The notes under the pieces are model-generated. The model made no database searches. It saw only the letters and a program-made list of their open reading frames with translations, and was not told where the DNA came from. 64,000 nucleotides of DNA from Hormiphora californensis. Its lineage: Eukaryota; Ctenophora; Tentaculata; Cydippida; Pleurobrachiidae. Below, in pieces: positions 1 to 14,042 of this stretch; positions within the stretch are counted from its first letter, which is position 1; each line of letters opens with the position of its first letter. Made by a program: the position numbers and the translations under genes. The stretch lies in the NCBI GenBank assembly GCA_020137815.1, contig CM035352.1, forward strand, positions 5,356,159 to 5,420,158, written 5' to 3'.

Positions 1-72
1 GTGATACGAAACACTATTAGGGTAGGACGATTCGGTCTATCCCCCGCTTTAGTCTGGTTGGATACGTGATCC

Positions 73-192
73 CTTGCAGCCTTTTATTGCAGCCTTTTAT
101 TGCAGCCTTTTATTGCAGCCTTTTATTGCAGCCTTTTATTGCAGCCTTTTATTGCAGCCTTTTTCTGCAGCCTTTTATTGCAGCCTTTTATT
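73..192. repeat. 13-bp minisatellite (TTTATTGCAGCCT)n
   Basis: About nine head-to-tail copies of a 13-bp unit, one carrying a TTTCTGCAGCC variant. The unit happens to stay open in the plus frame, so any ORF here is a repeat artefact. Confidence 0.9.
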
Positions 193-2605
193 AGGAGCGA
201 AGTTCTACTCACCTGCCCACGGTCTTCCTGGAGCGTCTGAAGTAACATGCTCTGCATAAACTGATTGGTGGGTGGCCTTGCTACGGCGGAGTGGAGGACG
301 TGCTGGGGCGCCTAATAAGCGTATTCGGTGCGGCCTCTACTACTTTCGGGCAGGTCATCCTCCAGACGCAGCAATCACAAACAAACAAACAAACAAACAT
401 GAATATTACAGACTTACCGAGAAATGGAGAGAATTAAAAAGAAAAGGAGAAAACTATGCCTTTCAACCACGGAAAGTAACAGGGTACAGGGCTGGGGAAC
501 TAAAATACCACACACAATAATCACAATCATTATATTTGTTGATTACTAACCTCTATAAGTTTATCATCACCCAGCTTCTGCCATGGATCTGCTAGCTGCG
601 CTAGAGGCATAACCTATACAGGAGATTTGCTATTAGCAACTTTTAGGAGCACTATTATTAGTGGTATGTTGAGTGGATGAGAAAAGTTGCACCATGGTGA
701 CTTTATAAAACACATAATGTACACACTACTGCACAGGGAGCACAGTAAATTCAACGGTTGAGCAAAAGATTGAAATTGGTACCCTTGAGTAGATCTGATG
801 TAATAGCCTTGATCAGATGTTGTAATAGCGTGCTCTTGGCGAGGTTCTATCAACTACCCAAAACTCAACTTTTGAGTACTACTGAATGATAACAGCTAAA
901 TGATAGCTGATGTGGGATGTGGCGAAGAATGATGGCACACAAAGTATCATCTTTCTCGTACGTGATCCCCCTCCACAAATACAACGAATATGGGAGGGGG
1001 CCGGGAAGAAGCAAGATCAGAGAGGAAGGAGGGAAGATGGTTAATTGTGGTTTACGCACAAATAAGGCAATTGCATTCAGTGCTGACAGTAACCATTTAT
1101 CTTTTTAATAGATTTCTAATAAGTGTACAAGAGAAATCAACAGTAAAAGAACCCCTTTACTTAGTAAAGGTAGTTTCAAGAATTTAAAAAACGGAACATG
1201 ATTGGATTCTTTAAAAGCCTGTCTTGAAGAATTCTGATAATTCTAGCGTACATAGTAGTGTTGATAGATGGTGAAAGGATTCTAGGTGTGTGTGTGTGTG
1301 TGTGTGTATGTGCGTATGTGTGACATGACATACTGTATAAGAATGCTTCATTTAAACATTCCTTACATTAGTCACACTGTCACACTGTATAACATGACAC
1401 ACCATTATACAAGAGGTGGTGAACCACTCTCCACTAAGAGAGAGGTTGACTGAGCATGTTTCGAACAATAACACATTCTTTATCTCTTTCTCCCTCAATC
1501 AGATCTCTTCATCAATCTATCACATCTATTTATACGCCGTATGGTGCTTTAACATTTTTCGCTACCGAAGATTTGCGGTCGCTGGACGAAAGTACCAAAA
1601 GTGATTCAGAAGAAAATCTTCAGACTTCAAACACGCATGTTCGTCAACGTATGCTAAAATAAACTAATGATTTTCATAAATGCATTAAATGCATTCTACA
1701 TCACAAAGTTAAGTATCTTGGAGTCTCTAGGAAACACAAGAAAACTAAAACGTCAATTTTCACGTCTGGGATATTTTCCGGGGACGTTTCTAAATACGTC
1801 CACAGTAGGAGACGTCAATACAGCCAGAAAGTGACTTAACCATGACACGTTTTGACATTTCAAATTCCCATTCGAGGCATCAAATTTCTTTCCCGCCCCT
1901 AACTATCACTGGATAACGAGATTTTCTGGATCGGTTACCGGTACTCGGATACCCAAAGCAAAACAACAATTCAATCTTGGACTGAATTCGGACAGTTTCC
2001 AGGGAGGGGGAGGCTCTGTGAGGAACTGACACCTGTGTAGTTTATACACGAAGGCGATAACTAGATAACAAGATAAAAAGATATTTTGGCAGTACATGAC
2101 GGGTGGTGCATTTATTATAATCCCTCAACTGGGACCTCTCGATTCCCGGTCCCGGGAAATCTCCCGGAAGTGTACGGGAGGCGATAGGTACTGCATAATC
2201 GTACTGCAAAACATTGATAGTGCCTATTAGCGTGGTACACCTCTTTTGCTAAGGTATTATTTATGAAGTAATTGAGTTACTTTAGATACTTCTGTCAAGA
2301 CTCAAGATGGAAATTGGACCAAAGTTTCGAATAAAAATAAAAGTACAACCCACGACTGTTTCAATCCTAAAAACAGTATTCATTTCCATTAGGTGGGGCC
2401 TGCTGGCTGCTGTGAGCTGTCTGCTGACGGGCGACGACAGCGGACAGACCACGTCATACGACATACCATATTTTAAATGAACTAGAGTACCCGTTTGCTG
2501 GGAACCCGTGACCTGGTAAATGGTAATTTATCCTCATATAACCGGTGACATTTGTGTTTGATTTTTAAAAGATAATTTGTTTGTTCCTTAGAGCAATGAG
2601 TCTCA
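193..2605. other. No gene recognised
   Basis: Short ORFs on both strands lack splice-bounded extensions, recognisable domains or coding character. The stretch holds a short (GT)n run at about 1288-1308 and a small (CAAA)n run near 378-397. I see no RNA gene or conserved motif. Confidence 0.5.
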
Positions 2606-2855
2606 TAGTAGGAGCGGTTAGATCAGCACGTGCAGAAAGTCGCGCGCCACCCTAATCTCAGGTTACTCTCACGGCTTCATTTTGCATCCAATCCAAAAGT
2701 GACCTTCATCAAACCTGTAGATCTCCTCAAGGAGAAGCGAAAACTTGAGGGACATTTCTTGATAATGATTGGATGCGACCTCGAGGAGCTATGACAATGC
2801 GCAAAAAGGGGTGGCATGCGACTTTAACCACGTGGTGATCTAACCGCTGCTACTA
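2606..2855. mobile_element. MITE-like foldback element, 250 bp
   Basis: The two ends are inverted copies. The left end begins TAGTAGGAGCGGTTAGATCA and the right end is the complement of TAGTAGCAGCGGTTAGATCA. Similarity continues inward through the CACGTG and the GTCGC-GCCACCC segment. There is no coding capacity. This fits a non-autonomous DNA transposon; the superfamily is not determined. Confidence 0.7.
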
Positions 2856-3893
2856 TATCATACACCTTGGGTTTTTGAAAAAACGGCCATTACAATTTTA
2901 GCGAGGCGGGTAAATCATTTACTGTAACGCGCGAATTTTCCCAAAAAAGCGCTGCTTTTTTACGCCGCGCCCGGAACCTAGAATTACGCGCGCAGTGTAA
3001 AATTTTAAAATTCATTGAAAATTTCCTAGCGTTTTATGTCGCCAAAAAAAGTCGACGAAAAATTCCAAATTCGTGAATTTAGAATTATAAGAACTCCGGT
3101 CAGTTCTCATCTTGCCAATCCGTTTTCCGGGAACCCCTGGCCAAAGGACATTAAAGTTCACATAACGACCAAGTTTCGTATCGATTGGATAAGATTTTGG
3201 GTGGCTACGGTGAAAAATATCGTATTTTTGGCATTTTTAACTTTCCCGACGCGATTTACGACCCTTAAACATTGAGTTACGGGAAATCGCTATCATGTAA
3301 AATGAAGTTCAAACGATTCTCTTTCCCCACTATTGCGTTAGTTTTTTGATTTAGAGCCGTTTTCAGGGTCTTAGAAGCGTTTGAAAAATGTAAGTCTTTT
3401 TGTCGCAATGACGTCACCCCGTGACGTCACTGTTGTAAAGATCGGATCAAAAATCTGAGCCCGTACTTACACCCGCCTTGGTCCAAAGTACCAGTGTACA
3501 AATTTTCAGGGGTCTAGCTCAAAAACTGTAGGAGGAGTAGGGAGAAAACAATTATCGGACTAACATTTTGGAATTTATTATATGGATCATTTTGCATAAA
3601 TAAGCTGTTGACACGAACTTGAGATGGCCTAAAGAAGACGTTCACTTATAGTGGAGAGCGCAGCTCCAGACCGCGCAATTCCAAGCCGCGCATTTTGTTC
3701 TTGTTTGCGCGCGCTCTGCCACTTGTTCGTCCGTACTCGAGCCAAACCAAAAATTTTTCATTTCCACTTCGGTGGATTCTGGGAGGTTCGATCCGGACGC
3801 TCTGTGCGATTTCGATGTTCTTTCTTTGTATTCTGTTTTATTTGTGCCGTTCTTGATTCCAAAGTTATAAATTCATCTTTACCCAAAATTTAG
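2856..3893. other. No gene recognised
   Basis: AT-rich sequence with scattered CpG-rich patches (for example 2928-3000). Two plus-strand ORFs of about 80 codons (3036-3275, 3651-3893) have no recognisable motif and look like chance ORFs. Confidence 0.4.
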
Positions 3894-4329
3894 CTACTTT
3901 TTTATGTTTTTCGTTGAGAGAAATTTTTGAAAAAGCTTGAGCAGCCTTGAGCCTTGACCAAATGCCTGGATAAACAATTTGTCACTGTTTGCTACGTTTT
4001 TGCTAGTTGTGTTGTACACCTTCTTTAAGGTGTAATAGCTCTCACACGCACCGCCGAACTGTTCAAAAAGTCCTTCTATGACCATTATTGAGCCAATCAA
4101 TCAGGGAAGCTTTAGATTTGTACCTCTTGTTCCCCGATCCCAGGGATGTCGCGGCCTGCTCTAGCGTGTCGTCAGAAAAACGTTTCAGTTTTTTAACGTT
4201 AGTGTTGTGGAGAACAGTAGGGCTGTAGGCATCGATCAGTCTCTTTACCTTAGCGTTAGCAGTGTCGTCATCACGCAGCTCCTTGAGTCTACGTTTCTGC
4301 TTCTCCACTTGATCACAATCGTCAACCAT
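3894..4329 (-). CDS. Small hypothetical ORF pair, possibly one frameshifted gene
   Basis: Two minus-strand reading frames overlap. The upstream one (4329 to 4063, 88 codons) starts with a charged, lysine-rich segment (EKQKRRLKELRDDD) and ends with SLIDWLNNG. The downstream one (4100 to 3894, 68 codons, a different frame) has a hydrophobic and aromatic composition (GLFEQFGGACESYYTLKKVY). A single frameshift near 4063-4100 would join them into a basic protein of about 150 residues. I do not recognise a family. An ORF from an unknown transposon or a chance ORF pair are both possible. Confidence 0.25.
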
Positions 4330-5009
4330 TTTGGCTCAAATTAATTTGTTTAAAGTAGTGTTGAAAAGTTTGAAACTTTTTGAAATTTGGATTTTGTGTT
4401 TCAATTTCATTTTTGAAACGTTAGAGCACTGGCAAACCTGTACCTCCTCCGCATTTATCACTTACCTGTCGTTCAATTTAACGAATTGGGCTAGTGTGCT
4501 ATACATTTCGATATCTCTCGATATCTTTTGCGAGTGGAGATTTTCGTCATAAAATAATTTGAGTGTATTCTTTTTTCAATATAATTAATTGAAGCTTCTA
4601 AAGTAAACAACACCCACTGCACCATTGTTTGAAAAATACAGTTGCCTGAAAACCACCACCTCTGATACATATAGAATCAAAACCCAGACATGACAATGAT
4701 CCATCAGAACCATTTTTCATAAACCAAGTGAGTTGTCTTGGAGATTCTCGATCGCAGGGTATTCTAGTAACAACTGTTTTTACATCTTTCTCCACCAATG
4801 TCGCAACATTATCCTCTACAATATATAACTATCTTTGCGCTACCCAGGTGCCAACTGATATATGATAAACATAGGAATAAAGACCAAGCTTCTACAACGT
4901 CCATGGCTAGGCAGGATTGCTATAGAACGTGGACTACAGTGAACACTCACACAACCAATACTAAGCTAGAGGTGAATTATCGCAGTAATACTACAGTAAT
5001 AGTAATATT
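4330..5009. other. No gene recognised
   Basis: AT-rich sequence with no exon that I can support. A 66-codon minus-strand ORF (4598-4798) has several Cys and Gly residues but no splice partners or known motif. Confidence 0.4.
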
Positions 5010-5382
5010 TTCCCTTCCCTTGGCCTTCTCTTCCCTTGGCCTTCCCTTCCCTTGGCCTTCCCTTCCCTTGGCCTTCCCTTCCCTTGGCCTTCCCTTCCCT
5101 TGGCCTTCCCTTCCCTTCCCTTGGCCTTCCCTTCCCTTGGCCTTCCCTTCCCTTGGCCTTCCCTTCCCTTGGCCTTCCCTTCCCTTCCCTTCCCTTCCCT
5201 TCCCTTCCCTTCCCTTCCCTTCCCTTCCCTTCCCTTCCCTTCCCTTCCCTTCCCTTCCCTTCCCTTCCCTTCCCTTCCCTTCCCTTCCCTTCCCTTCCCT
5301 TCCCTTCCCTTCCCTTCCCTTCCCTTCCCTTCCCTTCCCTTCCCTTCCCTTCCCTTCCCTTCCCTTCCCTTCCCTTCCCTTT
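5010..5382. repeat. Compound satellite: 16/21-bp CCTTCCCTTGG units then (CCCTT)n
   Basis: Positions about 5010-5165 alternate CCTTCCCTTCCCTTGG-type units. From about 5166 to 5380 the array is a nearly pure CCCTT pentanucleotide with about 42 units. It stays open in several frames and gives low-complexity Pro/Leu/Ser or Gly/Lys/Glu translations that are not proteins. Confidence 0.95.
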
Positions 5383-5468
5383 TCCTTTCTCTTTTCCTTT
5401 CCTTCCTCTTTTCCTTTCATTTCAAAACTCTGCCTATACGTAACTCCCCATCCTTCTCCCTGCTGCAG

Positions 5469-8820
<3,352 letters not shown>

Positions 8821-9583
8821 CGGCGACTGTGGCCTGTGGGTGCTGTTGTGATGTATGCTGTGATGTCAGGACATTGAAACAGAATCTTCCTTACTCCCCT
8901 ACACTGTATATATATATATATCATCTACTGACTGCAGTATTGATCCAGCTCCATTTTGGCTGTTTACATGGAATAGGAATAACAGTGAATGGACTCATAA
9001 ACAATACCGAACATGTCTATTATTACCCCTGTTATTAGAAGGAGAATACAGAGCGGAATTTTCATTATAGAGTGTTTTGACTATCGAGCTGACCTAAAAA
9101 TGCCATCCTTTCATTGATGTTTTCTGTTTTATTGCGGCTCAGTGCCACTACCCACTGCGGTAGTTTTGATAAATTGGTCTACTTTCTAACTGCTGTTCAT
9201 AGGACACCATTGTATGATATACCTTCCCCACGGCCAGCTCTATATTGTATTACCATGTTGGGACTCTCAAGTCCCATATTTCCGTTTAACTTACTATCTC
9301 AATGGTGTCCTGCAAGTTTCCAAGGCGACCGGCCACTTTTGGTGACAAAATCCATTTTCAGTCACACTCACAAACAGTCCGAACGAACTAACACGTACCG
9401 CGCGAAAAAAGCGCTCAGCGCGCGGGAGAGAGTGCCACTGTCAGCTCAATCAGCGATGTCGCCGACGGTCGGCGACGGTCGCCGACGTCGGGCGCGCACA
9501 ACGATGGAGCAAGGATCCCCACTATTAAGAGTATGCCTCGTGGAGTAGAATACCCACTGTGAACCGTGCAAAACCAGTACAAA
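8821..9583. other. No gene recognised; CpG-rich patch at 9398-9500
   Basis: Likely 3' flank of the preceding gene fragments, followed by unclassified sequence. The 9398-9500 segment is strikingly CpG-rich, with repeated GTCGGCGAC-type motifs that form short inverted repeats. Confidence 0.4.
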
Positions 9584-9981
9584 TAAGGAACCATAATAAA
9601 GTTCAAGAGCGCACCCCATCCAAGAGCGCACCACCTCCAAAAGACACCACTTCAAGAGCGCACCACATCAAAGAGAGCTCCCCATCCAGAAGATACCGCG
9701 CGCAGGGGACACCACGCGCAGAAGAGACCGCACGCGCAAATACAACGCCGCGCTGGTCTCTTCTGCGCGTGGTGTCCCCTGCGCGTGGTATCTTCTGGAT
9801 GGGGAGCTCTCTTTGATGTGGTGCGCTCTTGAAGTGGTGTCTTCTGGAGGTGGTGCGCTCTTGGATGTGGTCTCTTTTGGGTGTGGTACGCTCTCAGGTG
9901 TGGTCTCTCTTCGATCGGCTGTGCTCTTGGGTGCTCTTGGGTGCTCTTGGAGGCTCTTGAACTTTATTATGGTTCCTTATT
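9584..9981. mobile_element. Imperfect palindrome (foldback), about 400 bp
   Basis: The left end (ATAAGGAACCATAATAAAGT, 9584 onward) and right end (ACTTTATTATGGTTCCTTAT, ending 9981) are exact inverses. The arms stay complementary through the GCGCACC, CTCCCCATCCAGAAGATACC and GCAGAAGAGACC segments to a centre near 9745. Short repeats of an AAGAGCGCACCAC unit occur inside. There is no coding capacity, so this looks like a foldback element. Confidence 0.8.
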
Positions 9982-9984
9982 ATA

Positions 9985-10225
9985 GTCGAATTTTTTATTT
10001 AAGCGACAGGCCGCCGCGCATCAAAATGCAGCGCTTGAATGCAATTTCCGGTTTACCGCGGTTCCTGATAAGCTAGCGACTTTTTCTTAGTGCCATTGGA
10101 AAGATAAAATTTTTACCTTTCCAACGCAACCAGGATCAAGACTTTATCTTATCAGGAACTGGAGATATGACCAATTAACTAGTTTTTTGTGCGCGGCGGC
10201 CTGTCGCTTAAATAAAAAATTCGAC
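9985..10225. mobile_element. MITE with 35-bp terminal inverted repeats
   Basis: The 5' end (GTCGAATTTTTTATTTAAGC, continuing through GACAGGCCGCCGCGC) is repeated exactly in inverse at 10191-10225. Inner inverted segments (TTCCTGATAA near 10062 and TTATCAGGAA near 10148) add a second stem. It abuts the palindrome at 9584-9981. A non-autonomous DNA element is likely. Confidence 0.8.
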
Positions 10226-11300
10226 TTTAAACTTTCTTAAAACTTTTTTGAAAATCTTTCTGGATCTCGTTTTGAAAATCAGATAACGATAATTTCGAAT
10301 AATAATTTTTACGCTGCAATTGTGTGCCGCGCAGCGCGCGCGGTTATCGGGCATAAAAACTCAAAAAATCAGGTCTGAGATTTTAGATTTTCAAAAGTTT
10401 TTCAAAAATTCTGCAAGCGAGGTTGAAATTTGAAAAACGCTGCCTTATCCCGCAACAGGGAGACGGAGAAAGGAAAGAAGAAAAAATGAAAAAAAAATAA
10501 AAAGAATTCAAAAAAATCGGTGAAAACTGCGAAATTTTGGATTTGCCAACAAGCGAGGAAGTCTTTTGGCACTCAGATAGGCGCTAGTGTTAAGAACCAG
10601 AAGTCAGAAGGTTACAGGAGAGCCCCCGAGTAAGCTTCCGGTGGATGGTGGGCTACTGGGATCGATTGAAAAACCCCCAATTTACACCTTGGGCCTTGCA
10701 GCGAATTCGGGAACTTTTTTACGTGTGGAGGATTGTCAATGGCAGTGGCCCAAACAACATTGGAGTAATTTTCGACGAAGAGTGAGGTTCCAACGTCCAC
10801 ACCAGCGTCACTGATCACGATAAATAACTTCTAGAGATGGGAGGCTGACGCCTGATTCCCGTGCTGTATCTGACCCAAATAGGACTGTTCACAAACCAAT
10901 CTCAAGGGCCAAGAGGCTTTCGACGAAGTTAATTCCCAGTCACGTCCAAGTTGCTCTACATAATATCATACCTGGGGCCATATTGGTTGGTATGCACTGT
11001 GCTTAGTGCCATCAGTTATCATGACAACAACAGTAGAAAGAGAGTGGTGGTAGCGACCCGTGAAAAATTCAAACGCCGCCATCAGGCAGGACTCCTGTTC
11101 CCGGTGACTCACAGGATTTCGGCAGGTGACTCACAGCATGAGAACACAACAGTACAATAAACATGATAGTGACCTGGTCAAGTAGTTGATTTTATCTGAA
11201 CGTCAGGGTCTTAACTTGCTTGTTGATGTATGGGAGCCAATCATTCCTCAACGCCATCTTCTAATGATGAACCTTTTAATGGCATTTTCCAGTTACGGAT
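10226..11300. other. No gene recognised
   Basis: AT-rich, with CpG-rich islands near 10320-10350. ORFs at 10587-10814 (+) and 10612-10818 (-) overlap on opposite strands and neither shows a known motif. Confidence 0.4.
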
Positions 11301-11455
11301 TAAAATCGGATTTTTTGAAGTTGTCACCCCCCTTCTCGTGCGTGGAATGTTTTTGCACGTCATATCACATGTTAACGTGTGGTGTGCACGTCAAAATTGA
11401 TAAATTTCACATGCGTGGTCATTTGGGGGTGACAACTTCAAAAAATCCGACTTTA
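11301..11455. mobile_element. 155-bp MITE, AAAATCGGATTTTTTGAAG-type ends
   Basis: The ends AATCGGATTTTTTGAAGTTG and its inverse (with TGTCACCCCC following inside) span about 30 bp. A TA borders each end (TA before AAATCGG, TA after CGACTT), as expected of Tc1/mariner-type target duplication. The same ends occur at 42823-43047. Confidence 0.75.
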
Positions 11456-12313
11456 CATCTTTAAAAACTTGATGTTGCCCCTCTAATACACACTACACCG
11501 TGATACCTGCATCTACCTACTGCTACTACAGATTCTACTAGTCCGTACGGTCCCTAACCTCGGAGCCGGCGTTCACCTGCCAGCATACCACACACGTTCG
11601 AGGAATCAAGCTATTTACTTGTTTTTTAATGACTACTTATGGTCAAATTTTGTTGGTGAAGTTTTTTATCTGCTTGATTGAAAATAGACATGTTTTTTCT
11701 CAATCAAGCTACAACTAATATGTTCTCTGAGGGTTTTTTACTCATTTTATCAGTTTCCATTGTGGTGCGTGTTAAGCAAAGAGAACCCTGAGAGTTCTGA
11801 AGAGAGAGGCTGATATCAGATAAATTGTATATTATTTTGTTAGTGTATCCAGAGTGCTGCAGTAGCTTGTATTACTAACCCCCCTTATTATAACTGCTAT
11901 AATGATATGAAAATCTGCAGAGGATGCATGAATCATGATTAACTCCTGATAATGGGTGATGTGATTTAACCCATTTATTCAGTCATCAATTTTGACGGCA
12001 GATAGCAATAGCAATCATCGCATATTTTATGTGATATCAGGGATTGTAAAAAGTAATACACCTTGTGTGTAAAGTCTCAAATTAAATTAAAATTGATTAT
12101 TGTTTCTATCTAACCCTTCATAATTGCCAGTAAAATAGGGTATAGGTGTTTTGTTACGTATGTGATTATGTGGAGATGGGGCGGATATTAATAGAGAGCT
12201 GCCCATGCCCCCATGGCTAGAAACCATCGTGGCTTCCTTGAAGTGTGAGTAAACATTCCTACAATCTTTTCTATTATAATTCTGTTCATTATATTTTAAT
12301 TTCCTGACAGCTG
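11456..12313. other. No gene recognised
   Basis: AT-rich non-coding sequence. There are no long ORFs apart from low-complexity extension into the adjoining pentanucleotide array. Confidence 0.4.
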
Positions 12314-12762
12314 CAATTCCTTTCCTTTCCTTTCCTTTCCTTTCCTTTCCTTTCCTTTCCTTTCCTTTCCTTTCCTTTCCTTTCCTTTCCTTTCCTTTCC
12401 TTTCCTTTCCTTTCCTTTCCTTTCCTTTCCTTCTTTCCTTTCCTTTCCTTCTTTCCTTTCCTTTCCTTTCTTTCCTTTCCTTTCCTTTCCTTTCCTTTCT
12501 TTCCTTTCCTTTCCTTTCCTTTCCTTTCCTTCTTTCCTTTTCCTTTCCTTTCCTTTCCTTTCCTTTCCTTTCCTTTCCTTTTTTCCTTTCCTTTCCTTTC
12601 CTTTCCTTTCCTTTCCTTTCCTTTCCATTCCTTCTTTCCTTTCCTTTCCTTTCCTTATTCCCTTTCCTTTCCTTATTCCCTTTCTTTTCCATTCCTTCTT
12701 TCCTTTCCTTTCCTTTCCTTATTCCCTTTCTTTCCTTTTTTTCTTCATTCCTTCTTTCCTTC
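12314..12762. repeat. (CCTTT)n pentanucleotide satellite
   Basis: About 450 bp of CCTTT units with interspersed CTTTC/CTTC variants that become irregular after 12430. The minus-strand Lys/Glu/Arg ORF across it is an artefact. Confidence 0.95.
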
Positions 12763-12857
12763 TTTCCGTCAGTTTTGTTGTCTTTGCTCCGCGATCAGCA
12801 GCGGTAGTATTAGCAATTGTTGGTGGCAAGCAATAACCAATATATATGTAGTGTGAG

Positions 12858-12858
<1 letters not shown>

Positions 12859-12948
<90 letters not shown>

Positions 12949-12949
12949 C
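12859..12949. repeat. (CT)n microsatellite
   Basis: About 45 CT dinucleotides with two interruptions. Confidence 0.95.
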
Positions 12950-13398
12950 CTCCGTCTCGATTTGTTGCATCACAAATGGCAGATTTGAATGTATACCATC
13001 CATCAAGAAAGAGATCTCCGACATGTCTGCATAACGAAAGTGGGAGATAGTGAGAATTGTTTATTGTTGCCCAATTATAGGTAATTGTAGAAAAGTAGAC
13101 TACAACATACGTCATACTCGTCCCAGCAGTTATAAAGACCCCCCATGAAGACATATGTTCCATAATTATACGTCTTTTATTCACTTGGTGTCGAGCTTAA
13201 GCTTGTCAGACACTGACCGTACACCGCACAACCTCGGCCCGGTGCAAAGAGGACGGTCTTATATGAGACTATGTCGAGCAAAGTAGTTGTACAATGTACC
13301 TACATGTGTATTTCATATCATGTGTTACTCTACACGATTGACGATAGTACACATTCTACACAGTTATCCACACTCCATCTATCTATGTCTCTATCTTT

Positions 13399-13600
<202 letters not shown>

Positions 13601-14042
13601 GCCTCTTTCTTGTCATTGTTAGATTAAACATTTATTCTTTCAAGCTTTTAATTCACTGGAGAGATCAATGACACCGCATCTCCACATTCGGACATGCAGT
13701 ATTTTCGGGTGATTGACGATCATGTACACCGCCAAAACATCTCTATCTTTATCTTCCCCTCTCTCCGCTCTCTTCCCCTCTCTTTCTCTCACTGTCTCAC
13801 TGCTTCTGCAGTTCACATGTGTCTTTGTTGTGACGACCGTTACCGGCAAAAACCGCGCGCACAGAGGGTCTACTAAAGTCGATATTTTCAGCACTACCGA
13901 GAGGTAGAAAGTTTGTCGGTGTGAGCAGTGAGTGTGGTAGCATTGCGCCGCGCACACACATGGTCTTCATTTCTCAGGTTCATTCTATCCCAAATTCCTT
14001 CACCTCTCCTATCTCTCTTTAACTAACATTTATTCTACACAG

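Noticed and set aside
12087-12692. 201-codon Lys/Arg/Glu ORF on the minus strand
   Set aside because: It is the pentanucleotide (CCTTT)n array read on the complementary strand, with no unique coding sequence.
12974-13045. ATG frame MADLNVYHPSRKRSPTC as first exon of the FAM149B-like gene
   Set aside because: Position and acceptor context are attractive, but the available donor (AGATA|GTGAGA) creates a stop when joined to the exon at 14043, and no other donor fits the phase.
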